Positions 1-8,363 of a DNA stretch of 64,000 bases are shown here, one piece after another. Position 1 is the stretch's first letter. The number at the start of each line of letters is the position of its first letter. Under the pieces are notes generated by a model. That model saw only the letters and a list, made by a program, of their open reading frames with translations, searched no databases and was not told where the DNA came from. The stretch is from Microscilla marina ATCC 23134. GTDB lineage: Bacteria > Bacteroidota > Bacteroidia > Cytophagales > Microscillaceae. The translations under genes were made by a program, and so were the position numbers. The DNA is taken from contig NZ_AAWS01000038.1 of NCBI RefSeq assembly GCF_000169175.1, positions 30,006 to 94,005 on the forward strand, written 5' to 3'.

Positions 1-850
1 TGTTTCGTGCCTGAGCAATTATTTGGGCCTCTTTGGGGTAAGCGTTTACAATAAACCAAGGGTCAACCGCAATACAATGCCCACCCACACCCGGACCAGG
101 CTGCAAAATGTTAACCCTTGGGTGGCGATTTGCAAGCTCTATAAGCTCCCAAACATTAATTTGAGCTTGTTCGCAAATCATTGATAACTCATTGGCGAAA
201 GCAATATTTACATCACGCGAAGAGTTTTCTACCAGTTTGCACATTTCGGCGGTACGGGCATTTGTTCTGTGCAGAGTACCTTTTACAAACAACTGGTAAA
301 ACTTGCAGGCCTTGAGGGTTGATTCTTCATTTATTCCCCCAATTACTCGGTCGTTTCTTTCCAGTTCATAAATGATTTTACCTGGCAGTACCCTTTCTGG
401 GCAATAGGCAAAATAGATTTTACTGGCAAGTTCAGGGCGTTTTGCCTTAATAAATTCAAACATTTTTTCGGTAGTACCTACTGGGCTGGTTGATTCTATA
501 ATTACAAGATCACCTTCTTTGAGCAAAGGAGTGATATTTTCGATCACTGCTTTTATATAAGACAAATCGGGCACATGATTGTCCTTAAAAGGAGTAGGCA
601 CTGCAATAAGGTAAACATCTGCCGGGGTGGCTTTAGTGCTGGCTTTCAGGTAGCCCTTTTCTACTGTATACTTTACTAAACCCTCTAAGTCGGGTTCTAT
701 AATATGTATTTCACCTTTGTTTACTGTTTCTATTACCTGTGCGTTAATGTCGACACCTGTTACCTGTATTTTTCGGCTGGCAATAAGTGCGGCAGTAGGC
801 AAACCAATATAGCCCAGCCCCATCATGGTTACTTGTACGCTTTTATCCAT
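1..850 (-). CDS. wecC: UDP-N-acetyl-D-mannosamine dehydrogenase, 3' end cut by window edge
   Basis: This gene oxidises UDP-ManNAc to UDP-ManNAcA with two NAD+, for surface polysaccharide. I translated it by hand because the frame has no stop inside the window. The N-terminus carries a Rossmann motif (MGLGYIGLPTAALIA, about residues 10-24), followed by VPTPF, ESTSPVGTT and the active-site stretch GPGVGGHCIAVDPWF with the catalytic Cys. These are characteristic of the UDP-glucose/GDP-mannose dehydrogenase family, and the GHCIAVDPWFIV form points to the WecC branch. About 283 codons are present of an expected 400 or more, so the C-terminal UDP-binding domain lies outside. The ATG at 850-848 overlaps the end of wecB by 8 bp (ATGGATAA), which implies translational coupling. 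A different nucleotide-sugar dehydrogenase of the same family is the only reasonable alternative. Confidence 0.93.
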   Translation of the reverse strand, partial: MDKSVQVTMMGLGYIGLPTAALIASRKIQVTGVDINAQVIETVNKGEIHIIEPDLEGLVKYTVEKGYLKASTKATPADVYLIAVPTPFKDNHVPDLSYIKAVIENITPLLKEGDLVIIESTSPVGTTEKMFEFIKAKRPELASKIYFAYCPERVLPGKIIYELERNDRVIGGINEESTLKACKFYQLFVKGTLHRTNARTAEMCKLVENSSRDVNIAFANELSMICEQAQINVWELIELANRHPRVNILQPGPGVGGHCIAVDPWFIVNAYPKEAQIIAQARN

Positions 851-1970
851 TAATATTCTCTTCTACTGTTAATAAAATGTCGAGCACTTGTTTGCTGGTT
901 GTGCCGTCTCCATAAGGATTTACTGCCTGAGACATTGTCTGATAATGACTTGCATCTGACAAAAGTTTTTGAGTTTCTGTCACAATTACCTCGCGATTGG
1001 TGCCTACCAGTTTGGCGGTACCTGCTTCTATACCTTCTACCCTTTCGGTTACGTCGCGCATCACCAGCACTGGCTTGCCCAAGGCAGGAGCTTCTTCCTG
1101 AATACCCCCTGAATCGGTCAGCACCATGTACGACTGGTTCAAGAGCCATATCAAATCGGCGTAGTTGAGGGGTTCGGTCAGGTGAATATTTTTAACTCCA
1201 GAAAGTGTTTGATTTACTACACTTCTCACGTTGGGGTTGAGGTGTACTGGGTATACTATTTCTACGTCAGGATGCCCCTGGGCAATTTCCAGTATGGCAT
1301 TGGTTAAGTTCTGAAAAGGCTTGCCAAAACTTTCGCGTCGGTGTCCGGTTACCAGTATAACCCTTTTATCGAAATTAATGTGCGAAAAAAGTGCGGAATG
1401 CTGGGGTGAGGGGGTATTTTTTAAAATATCCAAACCCAGAAACAAAGCGTCCGTTACGGTATTGCCTACCACAAAAATATTGTCTTTATACCCTTCTGTC
1501 TCCAAGTTATTTTTTGCTTTGGCAGTAGGTGCAAAGTGATAATCAGCTATTTTGCCGGTAAGCCCCCGATTTATTTCTTCCGGAAAGGGAGAGTATTTGT
1601 TAAAGCTTCGAAGCCCAGCTTCTATGTGGGCAACTTTTATTTTTTTATAAAAAGCTGCCAGGGCTCCAACAAAACAAGTGGTAGTATCGCCTTGTACAAA
1701 CACTAAATCTGGTTTTTCGGTGTCTAACACACCTTCCAGTCCTTTGAGGGCTTTGGCAGTAATATCAAATAGTGTTTGATTGGGTGACATCAGGTTGAGG
1801 TCGTAGTCAGGTGTAATATTAAAAAACTCAAGTACCTGATCCAACATTTCCCGGTGCTGGGCAGTAATGCATATCTTAGTGTTGATGGCAGTATGCTTTT
1901 TAAACTCATGAATCAGAGGAGCCATTTTGATTGCCTCAGGTCGTGTTCCAAAAATAAATAATACTTTCAT
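843..1970 (-). CDS. wecB: UDP-N-acetylglucosamine 2-epimerase (non-hydrolysing)
   Basis: The enzyme interconverts UDP-GlcNAc and UDP-ManNAc, feeding the dehydrogenase encoded just downstream. From the chosen start the protein is 375 residues, normal for the family. Visible motifs are GTRPEAIKMAPL (8-19), QGDTTT (93-98), HIEAGLRS (115-122), GHRRES (209-214) and DSGGIQEEAP (286-295), which fit the two-domain GT-B-like epimerase fold. A start 12 codons further upstream (2006) is possible, but MKVLFIFGTRPEAIK is the family's usual N-terminus, so I chose 1970. The gene overlaps wecC by 8 bp and is transcribed first. Roughly 560 bp without a gene lie upstream, so its promoter is probably there. Confidence 0.95.
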   Translation of the reverse strand: MKVLFIFGTRPEAIKMAPLIHEFKKHTAINTKICITAQHREMLDQVLEFFNITPDYDLNLMSPNQTLFDITAKALKGLEGVLDTEKPDLVFVQGDTTTCFVGALAAFYKKIKVAHIEAGLRSFNKYSPFPEEINRGLTGKIADYHFAPTAKAKNNLETEGYKDNIFVVGNTVTDALFLGLDILKNTPSPQHSALFSHINFDKRVILVTGHRRESFGKPFQNLTNAILEIAQGHPDVEIVYPVHLNPNVRSVVNQTLSGVKNIHLTEPLNYADLIWLLNQSYMVLTDSGGIQEEAPALGKPVLVMRDVTERVEGIEAGTAKLVGTNREVIVTETQKLLSDASHYQTMSQAVNPYGDGTTSKQVLDILLTVEENING

Positions 1971-2533
1971 TAAAAAAGATCCTGAAAAGTTATCACAATA
2001 ATCCACAATGATTAGTCTACAGCACTGGCAAACCCAAAAGTCTTAAGGCTCTGTTTTACAGAGCTTTGGCTTATAGTTGCCATATTTATAAATCCCGTGT
2101 AGTGGGTCTCAATACATCAGTTCAAGATAGAATTTGGTTTGAATGACTACCTTGTTGAAAAAACTGTGGAGTATTGTGGTTAAGAATGCGCAAATATATA
2201 AACAAAGACTGTAGATTACACTATTGCGGTCAATTTGTATAAGCATAGCCAGGTGAGTAATATTTAAATTTAAAACAGAGGGTGTTTCAAACATGTTTTG
2301 CTTGTATTGAGACAATATTCTTATGTTGATACTGCTGGATTTAGCTTGATAAATAGCACTCTGGATACTACATAAGTAAAGCACTGTTTTCGCTTCCCTG
2401 AATCAAATTTGGGACTTATGCCTTTTGCTATCAGAAAAAATATGAAGATTGCATTTAGCAGCCAAATTAGCCTTTAATAAATAAGCAACAACTACAATAG
2501 GTGCAGTTGTATGAGCCATTATATTGAGTAGAG
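1971..2533. other. Intergenic stretch, no convincing gene
   Basis: AT-rich spacer between wecB and the methyltransferase-like gene. A perfect 6-bp stem (GCTCTG/CAGAGC, 2048-2063) with flanking AAG/CTTT lies near 2045-2067 and could be a weak terminator for transcription arriving from the right on the minus strand. An open frame at 2109-2384 (minus) has no family features and unconvincing composition, so it is not called. Confidence 0.4.
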
Positions 2534-3181
2534 TTAAATATTGAAACAGTTGTTTGGTCTATAAAACAGAGAAGTACAAGTGTTATGCGCAGCAGAGGGA
2601 GCTATGCCCCAAAAAGCAATTTCCTTAAAACCATTGGCTGTTAAAGTCATTTTTCCAGATGTATAATTATCTCTTTCAGAGTTGTCAAGTATGATTATCC
2701 CATTATCGGCAATAGAGTGAAGCGATTCTTTGATGGACTCATTTCTTTTGCGACCATCTACAATAATTACCTGGTACTTATCGCCAGATGTCCTGACGCT
2801 TTTTTCGTAGCTGTCGTCATCTTCCAGTTTCTTGAGCATTAGTTGAGCATTTTGAGGTATTTGTGCTTTAATTTGATTAAACCAACCTTCATGATGTTCT
2901 ACCGATGTAACCCTTTTTACCCGCTGGGCATACCATATTGTAGAGTTCCCACAACCAAACTCAAATATGTCCATATCTTTGTTAAGTCTGGTCTCAAGAA
3001 ATTTAATGAAAGGATAATTTAGCCAAGGAATAGGCTTGGAGTTTTTGTCTACAGATTGTTTTTTGTGGTAACTTACAAACCAACCATCGTCTTTCAAACC
3101 ACTTTGTAAGTGTAAATTGATAGCCCCACCAACGCCAATAAAATTCAGCAACTTCCAAACTATATTTTTTAATCCTCGCAT
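2534..3181 (-). CDS. SAM-dependent methyltransferase-like protein
   Basis: A 215-residue cytosolic protein with class I methyltransferase features: DIFEFGCGNST (71-81) as the glycine-rich motif I, TSVEHHEGW (92-100) with an acidic residue at the end of the second strand, and VIIVDGRKRNE (138-148) followed by GIIILDNSERD. The order and spacing resemble the FkbM/Methyltransf_24 group of putative sugar or small-molecule methyltransferases. The substrate cannot be read from the sequence. It lies upstream of wecB on the same strand but about 560 bp away, so a role in modifying the same polysaccharide is only a guess. The first residues (MRGLKNIVWKLLNFIGVGGAI) are mildly hydrophobic and may associate with the membrane. 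Confidence 0.72.
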   Translation of the reverse strand: MRGLKNIVWKLLNFIGVGGAINLHLQSGLKDDGWFVSYHKKQSVDKNSKPIPWLNYPFIKFLETRLNKDMDIFEFGCGNSTIWYAQRVKRVTSVEHHEGWFNQIKAQIPQNAQLMLKKLEDDDSYEKSVRTSGDKYQVIIVDGRKRNESIKESLHSIADNGIIILDNSERDNYTSGKMTLTANGFKEIAFWGIAPSAAHNTCTSLFYRPNNCFNI

Positions 3182-3683
3182 CTAAATATTTTTGTATAGA
3201 AAAACAAAACGCAAATTTAGAAACATTAATTTATCTAAAAAATGTACATAATAGATTAAAATTTATTTTCTTCATTTGTATCAGGTCAGGCTATTGGCAA
3301 TATATACTTGCCAATGAGACATTTCCAAGAAACAAGGCACCCTCCTTTGTTTTTATTATCCCTTGTATTGCCAATTACTCAGACAAAAGTACTTACGATA
3401 TATTTTTTATGTGCTGTTTTCACGTAGGAAGAATAAGAAGGAATACCTGAAAATATTGAAGCTTGCTCTGGTATTTTTTTATATTTGTTTATCTACAGAC
3501 AAAAATAGGCTTACCTACCCTATGTTTGTAGCATAAGCGCAGGTTGAAGGTATTGTTTGAGTAGACCTTAGGTAACAATGAATAAAAACTTTGAAACAAT
3601 GTGCTAGAGCATTGTATAAAAAAGAATTAATACCCAAAGCACTGGTGCCATATACTAACAATCTCTCACTTAATTGAACTTGA
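3182..3683. other. Intergenic stretch, divergent promoter region
   Basis: About 500 bp between two divergently transcribed genes, very AT-rich. It should hold the promoters of both neighbours. I see no protein-like frame, RNA gene or clear inverted repeat. A minus-strand open frame overlapping 3515-3751 looks like chance. Confidence 0.4.
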
Positions 3684-5915
3684 ATGATGAAAATGTTAAA
3701 AAAAGTGGTAATAATAAATATACTCGTGTTTTTTATACAAGTATGTACCACCCAAAGCAGTCAGGCACCCAGCAAAGCAACTTTTAAAAGCTTTGATGTA
3801 AGCTATGCTTCCGCTGGAGTAGATGTTTCGAAAGAAGAAAACGTATCGTTTAAAAACGGCACTAATATCAAAGTACCAGTCAATGCTTTTGTAGACGCCA
3901 GTGGTGCTACTGTAAAAGGAAAGGTAAATATCGAGTACCGTGAATTAAAAAATGCCTCTGAGATTGTTGCAAGTGGTATTCCTACCAACTATGCCAATGA
4001 TAAAAAACAACAGTTTGAAACTGAAGGAGTGATAGAAGTACGAGCCAAAAGTAATGGTAAACAAGTATATTTGGCAAAAAATAAAACCATAGAAGTAAAG
4101 CTACCCAAAGAAGTAGCTGCTGGGCAAAACCTGTATTATTTGGAAGAAGGCGGTGGCAAAAGTAGTTCGCTGTTGCATAACCCTTTTATATCGCAGGCAT
4201 ACGCCCAATCAGAAAATGACAAACGCCGTTGGGTGTTGGTACATCAAGGCGTTGCCAGCCCTGGAGGAACCCCCCCGGCTAATCGTACCGATACTACCCC
4301 TACAACAAATATCCGCAAAAAAGAAAGTTTTAAGTTAAAGCTTAACCTGTCAGCTTCGCCCGAATTGGCAAAGTATAGAAACACCCGCTGGGCATTTGCC
4401 GGAAAAAACGAGGCACAAAACCCTACTACTGAGGCTAATCAATGGGTATTGAATGAAACCTGGGACAGAATGGAGTTGGTACAAGCCTTATTTGCTCCCA
4501 ATGTAGTGCTCAAAGGTCACCAAAAGGCAGTAGCTACGGCAGTTTTTTCGCCCAATGGCAGTTATCTGGTAACAGCATCAAGCGATAAAACAGCGAAGGT
4601 TTGGTCGGTTACTGGTCGTTTGATTGCCACATTACGTGGACACAAAGATTTTATCAGAACTGCAGTTTTTTCTAAGAACAACCAATACATTGTGACGGCT
4701 TCGGGCGACAATACAGCCAAAATATGGTCTACCCGTGGACAGTTACTACATACCCTGAGTGGACACACAAACAGTGTTTATTCAGCAAGCTTTTCGCCCG
4801 ATGGGAAAAAAGTCATTACGGGGTCGGAAGATGGTACCGCGAAAATATGGTCATTTGATGGAAAGTTGCTCAAAACCCTGACAGGACACCGCAAAGCAGT
4901 ATATTCTACTGAGTTTTCGCCCAATGGCAAGTATGTATTGACTGCCTCAGCAGATAAAACAGCCAAGGTGTGGTCCTTGGATGGTAAGATCATTCGTGAC
5001 CTCAAACGTCATCGCCGGGCTATTTTTTCAGCAAGGTTTTCACCCAATGGCTCTAAAATAGTAACAGCGTCAGCAGATCGTACAGCACGTATTTGGTCAT
5101 TTACAGGCAGGCAATTACACCGCCTGAAAGGACATCGCAAGGCGGTATATGCGGCTACATTTTCGCCTAATGGACAATATATTCTGACAGCGTCAGAAGA
5201 TAACACTGCCAAACTTTGGGATGTACAAGGTACTAAAGTATCTACCCTAAAGAGTGAAAACAGTCCTTTTTCTTATGCAGTTTTTTCACCTAATGGACGC
5301 TACATTCTTACAGCGTCGAAAGATAATACTGCCAAACTGTGGACTAAACCCGATCTGGCGGCTAACACGCCTTATCAACTGGAATTGTCGAATAACCAAA
5401 AGGTTTTTCAAACCACCATTAAGATCTTACCTGCTACCACTCAGGAAACCGCCAGTGTAGAAAGAGGTGACACCAGCAATACTGATGTTGTGACTACCCC
5501 TATACAAAAAAGCACTGAGGAGGTGGTTGTAACAGGCAAAACCATTAAAGTAAATAGGTGTGGTTATTATAGCTTTGCCCGTCCCATACGTGATAAAAAC
5601 ACGATTACAATGAGAGCTCAGTTTAAAGTAGATGGCAAAAAGTTGAACAATGCCACTATTTATCTTATAAGCGGCAAAAATGATAAGGTAGTCACTAAGT
5701 TTGGTAAATATGAGTGGCGTAACTTCAGGTTTAATCCTGGCGAACGTAACCAGATTTTGGCTATCTTACCCGACGATCGGGTGGCTACACTTGGTCGCAA
5801 AGACTTCAGTAAGATACCTGTACAACAAATAATAAAGAATAAAAAATATGTTTTTGACTTGAGCAAAAAATCTAAGGTCAAGTCTCTCAAGGTATTAAAA
5901 CAATTGTTACAATAA
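3684..5915 (+). CDS. Secreted/lipoprotein-like WD40 seven-blade propeller protein
   Basis: 743 residues. The N-terminus (MMKMLKKVVIINILVFFIQVC) is a signal peptide. The Cys at about residue 21 could be a lipidation site, but the residue before it (Val) is atypical. Residues about 50-150 form a beta-rich domain (GTNIKVPVNAFVD, EYRELKNASEIVASGIP, FETEGVIEV) of a kind I recall in other Bacteroidota surface proteins and which looks ZU5-like. Residues about 275-560 contain seven WD40 repeats, each with GH near the start, an FSPNG turn, a DxTAK stretch and a terminal VW/IW/LW pair, enough to close one propeller. A C-terminal region of about 180 residues has no recognised motif. This is probably a scaffold for protein binding in the periplasm or on the surface. 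Starts at 3687 or 3693 are possible. Confidence 0.8.
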   Translation: MMKMLKKVVIINILVFFIQVCTTQSSQAPSKATFKSFDVSYASAGVDVSKEENVSFKNGTNIKVPVNAFVDASGATVKGKVNIEYRELKNASEIVASGIPTNYANDKKQQFETEGVIEVRAKSNGKQVYLAKNKTIEVKLPKEVAAGQNLYYLEEGGGKSSSLLHNPFISQAYAQSENDKRRWVLVHQGVASPGGTPPANRTDTTPTTNIRKKESFKLKLNLSASPELAKYRNTRWAFAGKNEAQNPTTEANQWVLNETWDRMELVQALFAPNVVLKGHQKAVATAVFSPNGSYLVTASSDKTAKVWSVTGRLIATLRGHKDFIRTAVFSKNNQYIVTASGDNTAKIWSTRGQLLHTLSGHTNSVYSASFSPDGKKVITGSEDGTAKIWSFDGKLLKTLTGHRKAVYSTEFSPNGKYVLTASADKTAKVWSLDGKIIRDLKRHRRAIFSARFSPNGSKIVTASADRTARIWSFTGRQLHRLKGHRKAVYAATFSPNGQYILTASEDNTAKLWDVQGTKVSTLKSENSPFSYAVFSPNGRYILTASKDNTAKLWTKPDLAANTPYQLELSNNQKVFQTTIKILPATTQETASVERGDTSNTDVVTTPIQKSTEEVVVTGKTIKVNRCGYYSFARPIRDKNTITMRAQFKVDGKKLNNATIYLISGKNDKVVTKFGKYEWRNFRFNPGERNQILAILPDDRVATLGRKDFSKIPVQQIIKNKKYVFDLSKKSKVKSLKVLKQLLQ

Positions 5916-6034
5916 ATTTGTTCATTTAACTTTGCCCCTGATAAGCCTATGTATTTTTGGGCAGGCTAATTCATCATTCGGGTGATAGCATTATTAGTTT
6001 TAACCCATTCATTTGAATCACATATCACACAACT

Positions 6035-6610
6035 ATGGATATTATCATTATTACCGGTCCTCCCTATTCAGGCAAAGGTACCCAGTGTCAGTTTTTGAAA
6101 GATACCTTCAACCTTGCTCACGTGTCAACAGGAGACCGAATAAGAGAAGAAAAGGAAAATAAAACTGAAGTAGGCAAGCTTATGAGCGAGTATGCCGACC
6201 GGGGCGAATTGGTGCCCGATGAGGTAATGAAAAATCTTTTTGGCAATGTTATAGATGAAAACTTAAACAAAGCCGGAATCATATTGGACGGTTACCCCCG
6301 CACTAAACCACAAGTAGATACCTTGCTGGAGTTGGCAAGCGAAAAAAATACGCCTATTACCCATGTGCTCAATATAGAAGTACCTACTGAAGAACTGCTC
6401 AAACGAGCAAAAAAGCGGGCAGCGACTTCTGACCGGGAAGACGACAAAAACGAGCAAACTCATCTCAAACGTATCAAGGTTTTTGAAGAGTCAACCAAGC
6501 CCGCCATTGAGTATTTGAAAAGTAAAGTAAATGTATTGAACATCAATGGTTTAGGTGATATTAAAGGCATTACTGAAACTATTTCCAATCATTTGGCTAG
6601 TAAAGCTTAA
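6035..6610 (+). CDS. adk: Adenylate kinase family nucleotide kinase
   Basis: 191 residues. The P-loop GPPYSGKGT (8-16), the AMP-binding STGDRIR (31-37) and LDGYPRT (84-90) identify an adenylate kinase: ATP + AMP to 2 ADP in the cytosol. The lid is the short, zinc-free form. The usual R-x4-G-R-x-D-D motif reads R-AATS-D-R-E-D-D (128-137), with Asp in place of the Gly. P-loop Tyr11 and this Asp are unusual for a housekeeping Adk, so a closely related nucleoside monophosphate kinase or a second Adk copy is possible. A strong terminator hairpin follows at 6636-6672, so the gene ends its transcript. Confidence 0.85.
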   Translation: MDIIIITGPPYSGKGTQCQFLKDTFNLAHVSTGDRIREEKENKTEVGKLMSEYADRGELVPDEVMKNLFGNVIDENLNKAGIILDGYPRTKPQVDTLLELASEKNTPITHVLNIEVPTEELLKRAKKRAATSDREDDKNEQTHLKRIKVFEESTKPAIEYLKSKVNVLNINGLGDIKGITETISNHLASKA

Positions 6611-6635
6611 ATACTTTGTTAAATACTTTCATCTA

Positions 6636-6672
6636 AAAAAGCTCGATTCAGACAATGTCTGGGTCGGGCTTT
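6636..6672 (+). terminator. Rho-independent terminator after adk
   Basis: AAAAAGCTCGATTCAGAC pairs with GTCTGGGTCGGGCTTTT around an AAT loop, leaving a U-rich run. It lies 26 bp past the adk stop. Confidence 0.8.
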
Positions 6673-6846
6673 TGGTTTGTCATGAGGTTTACAGTAAGTG
6701 TCAAGATTTGATAAGTTTTTAATCAGCAAAGTCGCTTAAAACCTCATCGTTTCGAATGATCAGGTGCCTAACCAATAAACTATATAAGTTCTAAATTTAG
6801 CCCTGTTTCAGGTAGCCTTCATACAAGTGAAAAAAAGTAAAAAGTA

Positions 6847-8142
6847 ATGAACAAAAAAATACTCAACCTTGCCATTCCCAACATTATCAGTAATGTATCG
6901 GTGCCACTGTTAAGTATGGTAGACCTGATGCTGATGGGACACCTGGAGTCTGAAGCTTATATTGGGGCTGTAGCTTTGGGTGGTATGATCTTCAATTTCA
7001 TATTCTGGGGGTTAGGTTTTTTGCGTATGGGTACTACTGGGTTTACCGCCCAGGCCTTGGGCAATCGCAGGCTTGACGAATCCGTCATGACCCTGGTACG
7101 CGCCTTGGCGGTAGCTATGTTGGCAGCATTGATCATTTTGTTGTTGCAGGCACCTCTTGCTCATGTAAGTTTTATGCTTATTCAAGGCAGCAACGAAGTA
7201 GAACACATTGCCCGCTCTTACTTTTATATTCGCATTTATGCTGCTCCAGCCGCATTAGGTTTGTACGCCTTCAATGGTTGGTTTTTGGGTATGCAAAACG
7301 CCAAAGCACCTTTGTTTATCAGCGTACTGGTAAATGTGGCCAATATTGGACTCAACTATTTACTGGTAGTACGTTGGGGAATGAAAGCCGAAGGGGTGGC
7401 CTTAGGTACTGTCATTGCTCAGTACATGGGCTTTTTGGCAGCCATAGGTATTTTTTCCTGGCGCTACCGCAAACTATTTAAATATATTGTGCTGAAAAAG
7501 GCCTTTCAAAAAACCGACTTATGGATATTTTTTAAGGTCAACAACGATATTTTTATACGCACACTGGCACTTATTTCTACCTTTTCATTCTTTTATGCCG
7601 AGTCGGCTAAGTACGGCGATCAAATGCTGGCGGTTAATTCGCTTTTGATGCAGTTTTTATCATTGATGGCTTATGGAGTAGATGGATTTGCCTTTGCCGC
7701 AGAATCGTTGGTGGGTAAAGCTATAGGAGCCAAAGATGGTTCCCTGTTACACAAGAGTATCCGATATATTTTTCGCTGGGGCATTGGGTTGGCAGGAGTA
7801 TTTTCGCTCACTTATTGGGTGGCAGGTGAGGCTGTACTAGCAATAATGACAGACAAAACCCAAGTGATTGCGCTGGCAGGTGAATTTATGCCTTGGGTAG
7901 TGTTGGCGCCTTTGGTCAATGCTTTTTGTTTTATCTGGGATGGTATTTATATAGGAGCTACTGCTTCTAAGGCCATGCGTAATACTACTATCATTGCTAC
8001 CTTTGTGGTCTTTTTGCCAGTGTACTGTAGCACCCAATATTGGTGGCAAAACCACGGTTTGTGGTTTGCTTTTACTTTGTTTATGGCAACCAGAGGCATT
8101 GGGCTTGCCTGGCTTGCCAAACGGTACATTCGTATATATTAG
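6847..8142 (+). CDS. MATE family multidrug/Na+ efflux transporter (DinF-like)
   Basis: 431 residues with about twelve hydrophobic helices. The N-terminus (NLAIPNIISNVSVPLLSMVDLMLMGHL) is the hallmark start of MATE exporters of the DinF branch. It is followed by GFTAQALGNRR in helices 2-3 and, in the second half, DGFAFAAESLVGKAIGAKD, the matching pseudo-repeat. These inner-membrane antiporters expel cationic compounds using Na+ or H+. The specific substrate cannot be told. The ATG at 6847 directly precedes the conserved N-terminus. It is a single gene downstream of the adk terminator. About 220 bp with a copy of a small dispersed repeat separate it from guaB. Confidence 0.92.
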   Translation: MNKKILNLAIPNIISNVSVPLLSMVDLMLMGHLESEAYIGAVALGGMIFNFIFWGLGFLRMGTTGFTAQALGNRRLDESVMTLVRALAVAMLAALIILLLQAPLAHVSFMLIQGSNEVEHIARSYFYIRIYAAPAALGLYAFNGWFLGMQNAKAPLFISVLVNVANIGLNYLLVVRWGMKAEGVALGTVIAQYMGFLAAIGIFSWRYRKLFKYIVLKKAFQKTDLWIFFKVNNDIFIRTLALISTFSFFYAESAKYGDQMLAVNSLLMQFLSLMAYGVDGFAFAAESLVGKAIGAKDGSLLHKSIRYIFRWGIGLAGVFSLTYWVAGEAVLAIMTDKTQVIALAGEFMPWVVLAPLVNAFCFIWDGIYIGATASKAMRNTTIIATFVVFLPVYCSTQYWWQNHGLWFAFTLFMATRGIGLAWLAKRYIRIY

Positions 8143-8172
8143 CTCTATTTCGTTTGCCTTTGTTCGGTCAAT

Positions 8173-8219
8173 GGCTTGCTTTGCGCCAATTTGTAATTCG
8201 TAATTCACTCACTCGTAAT
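8173..8219 (-). repeat. Dispersed AATTACGAATTAC/TTGGCGCAAAGC repeat, copy 1
   Basis: Read on the minus strand, GAATTACGAATTACAAATTGGCGCAAAGC occurs here as two consecutive blocks. The same run, with G for A at one position, occurs on the plus strand at 43834-43866. Both copies sit just downstream of a coding region. Confidence 0.6.
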
Positions 8220-8251
8220 TTAAAAATACCTAAGGTTATTCAAAAAAGTTA

Positions 8252-8259
8252 TACCTTTG
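8252..8259 (+). promoter_or_regulatory. Candidate -7 element (TACCTTTG) of guaB
   Basis: Exact match to the Bacteroidota TAnnTTTG box, placing the start near 8266 and giving a leader of about 98 nt. No TTG -33 element is visible at the expected spacing, so this is tentative. Confidence 0.4.
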
Positions 8260-8300
8260 TACATGTTAAATCGTGACATGCAATCTTAAAGCATGTTTTT

Positions 8301-8326
8301 GCCCCCAAAATTATGTTTGGGTGGGC
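8301..8326 (+). promoter_or_regulatory. Stem-loop in the guaB leader
   Basis: GCCCCCAAAA-TTATG-TTTGGGTGGGC folds into a stable hairpin inside the presumed 5' leader, preceded by a smaller ATGC/GCAT stem with a run of T. It could be a leader regulatory element. No known riboswitch is recognised. Confidence 0.35.
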
Positions 8327-8363
8327 GACAAAAAGCGCTTAGGCAAAGAAAAATATTTAAAAT

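Noticed and set aside
2109..2384. Open frame of 91 codons in the wecB upstream spacer
   Set aside because: No family motif, no neighbouring start signal and AT-driven residue content.
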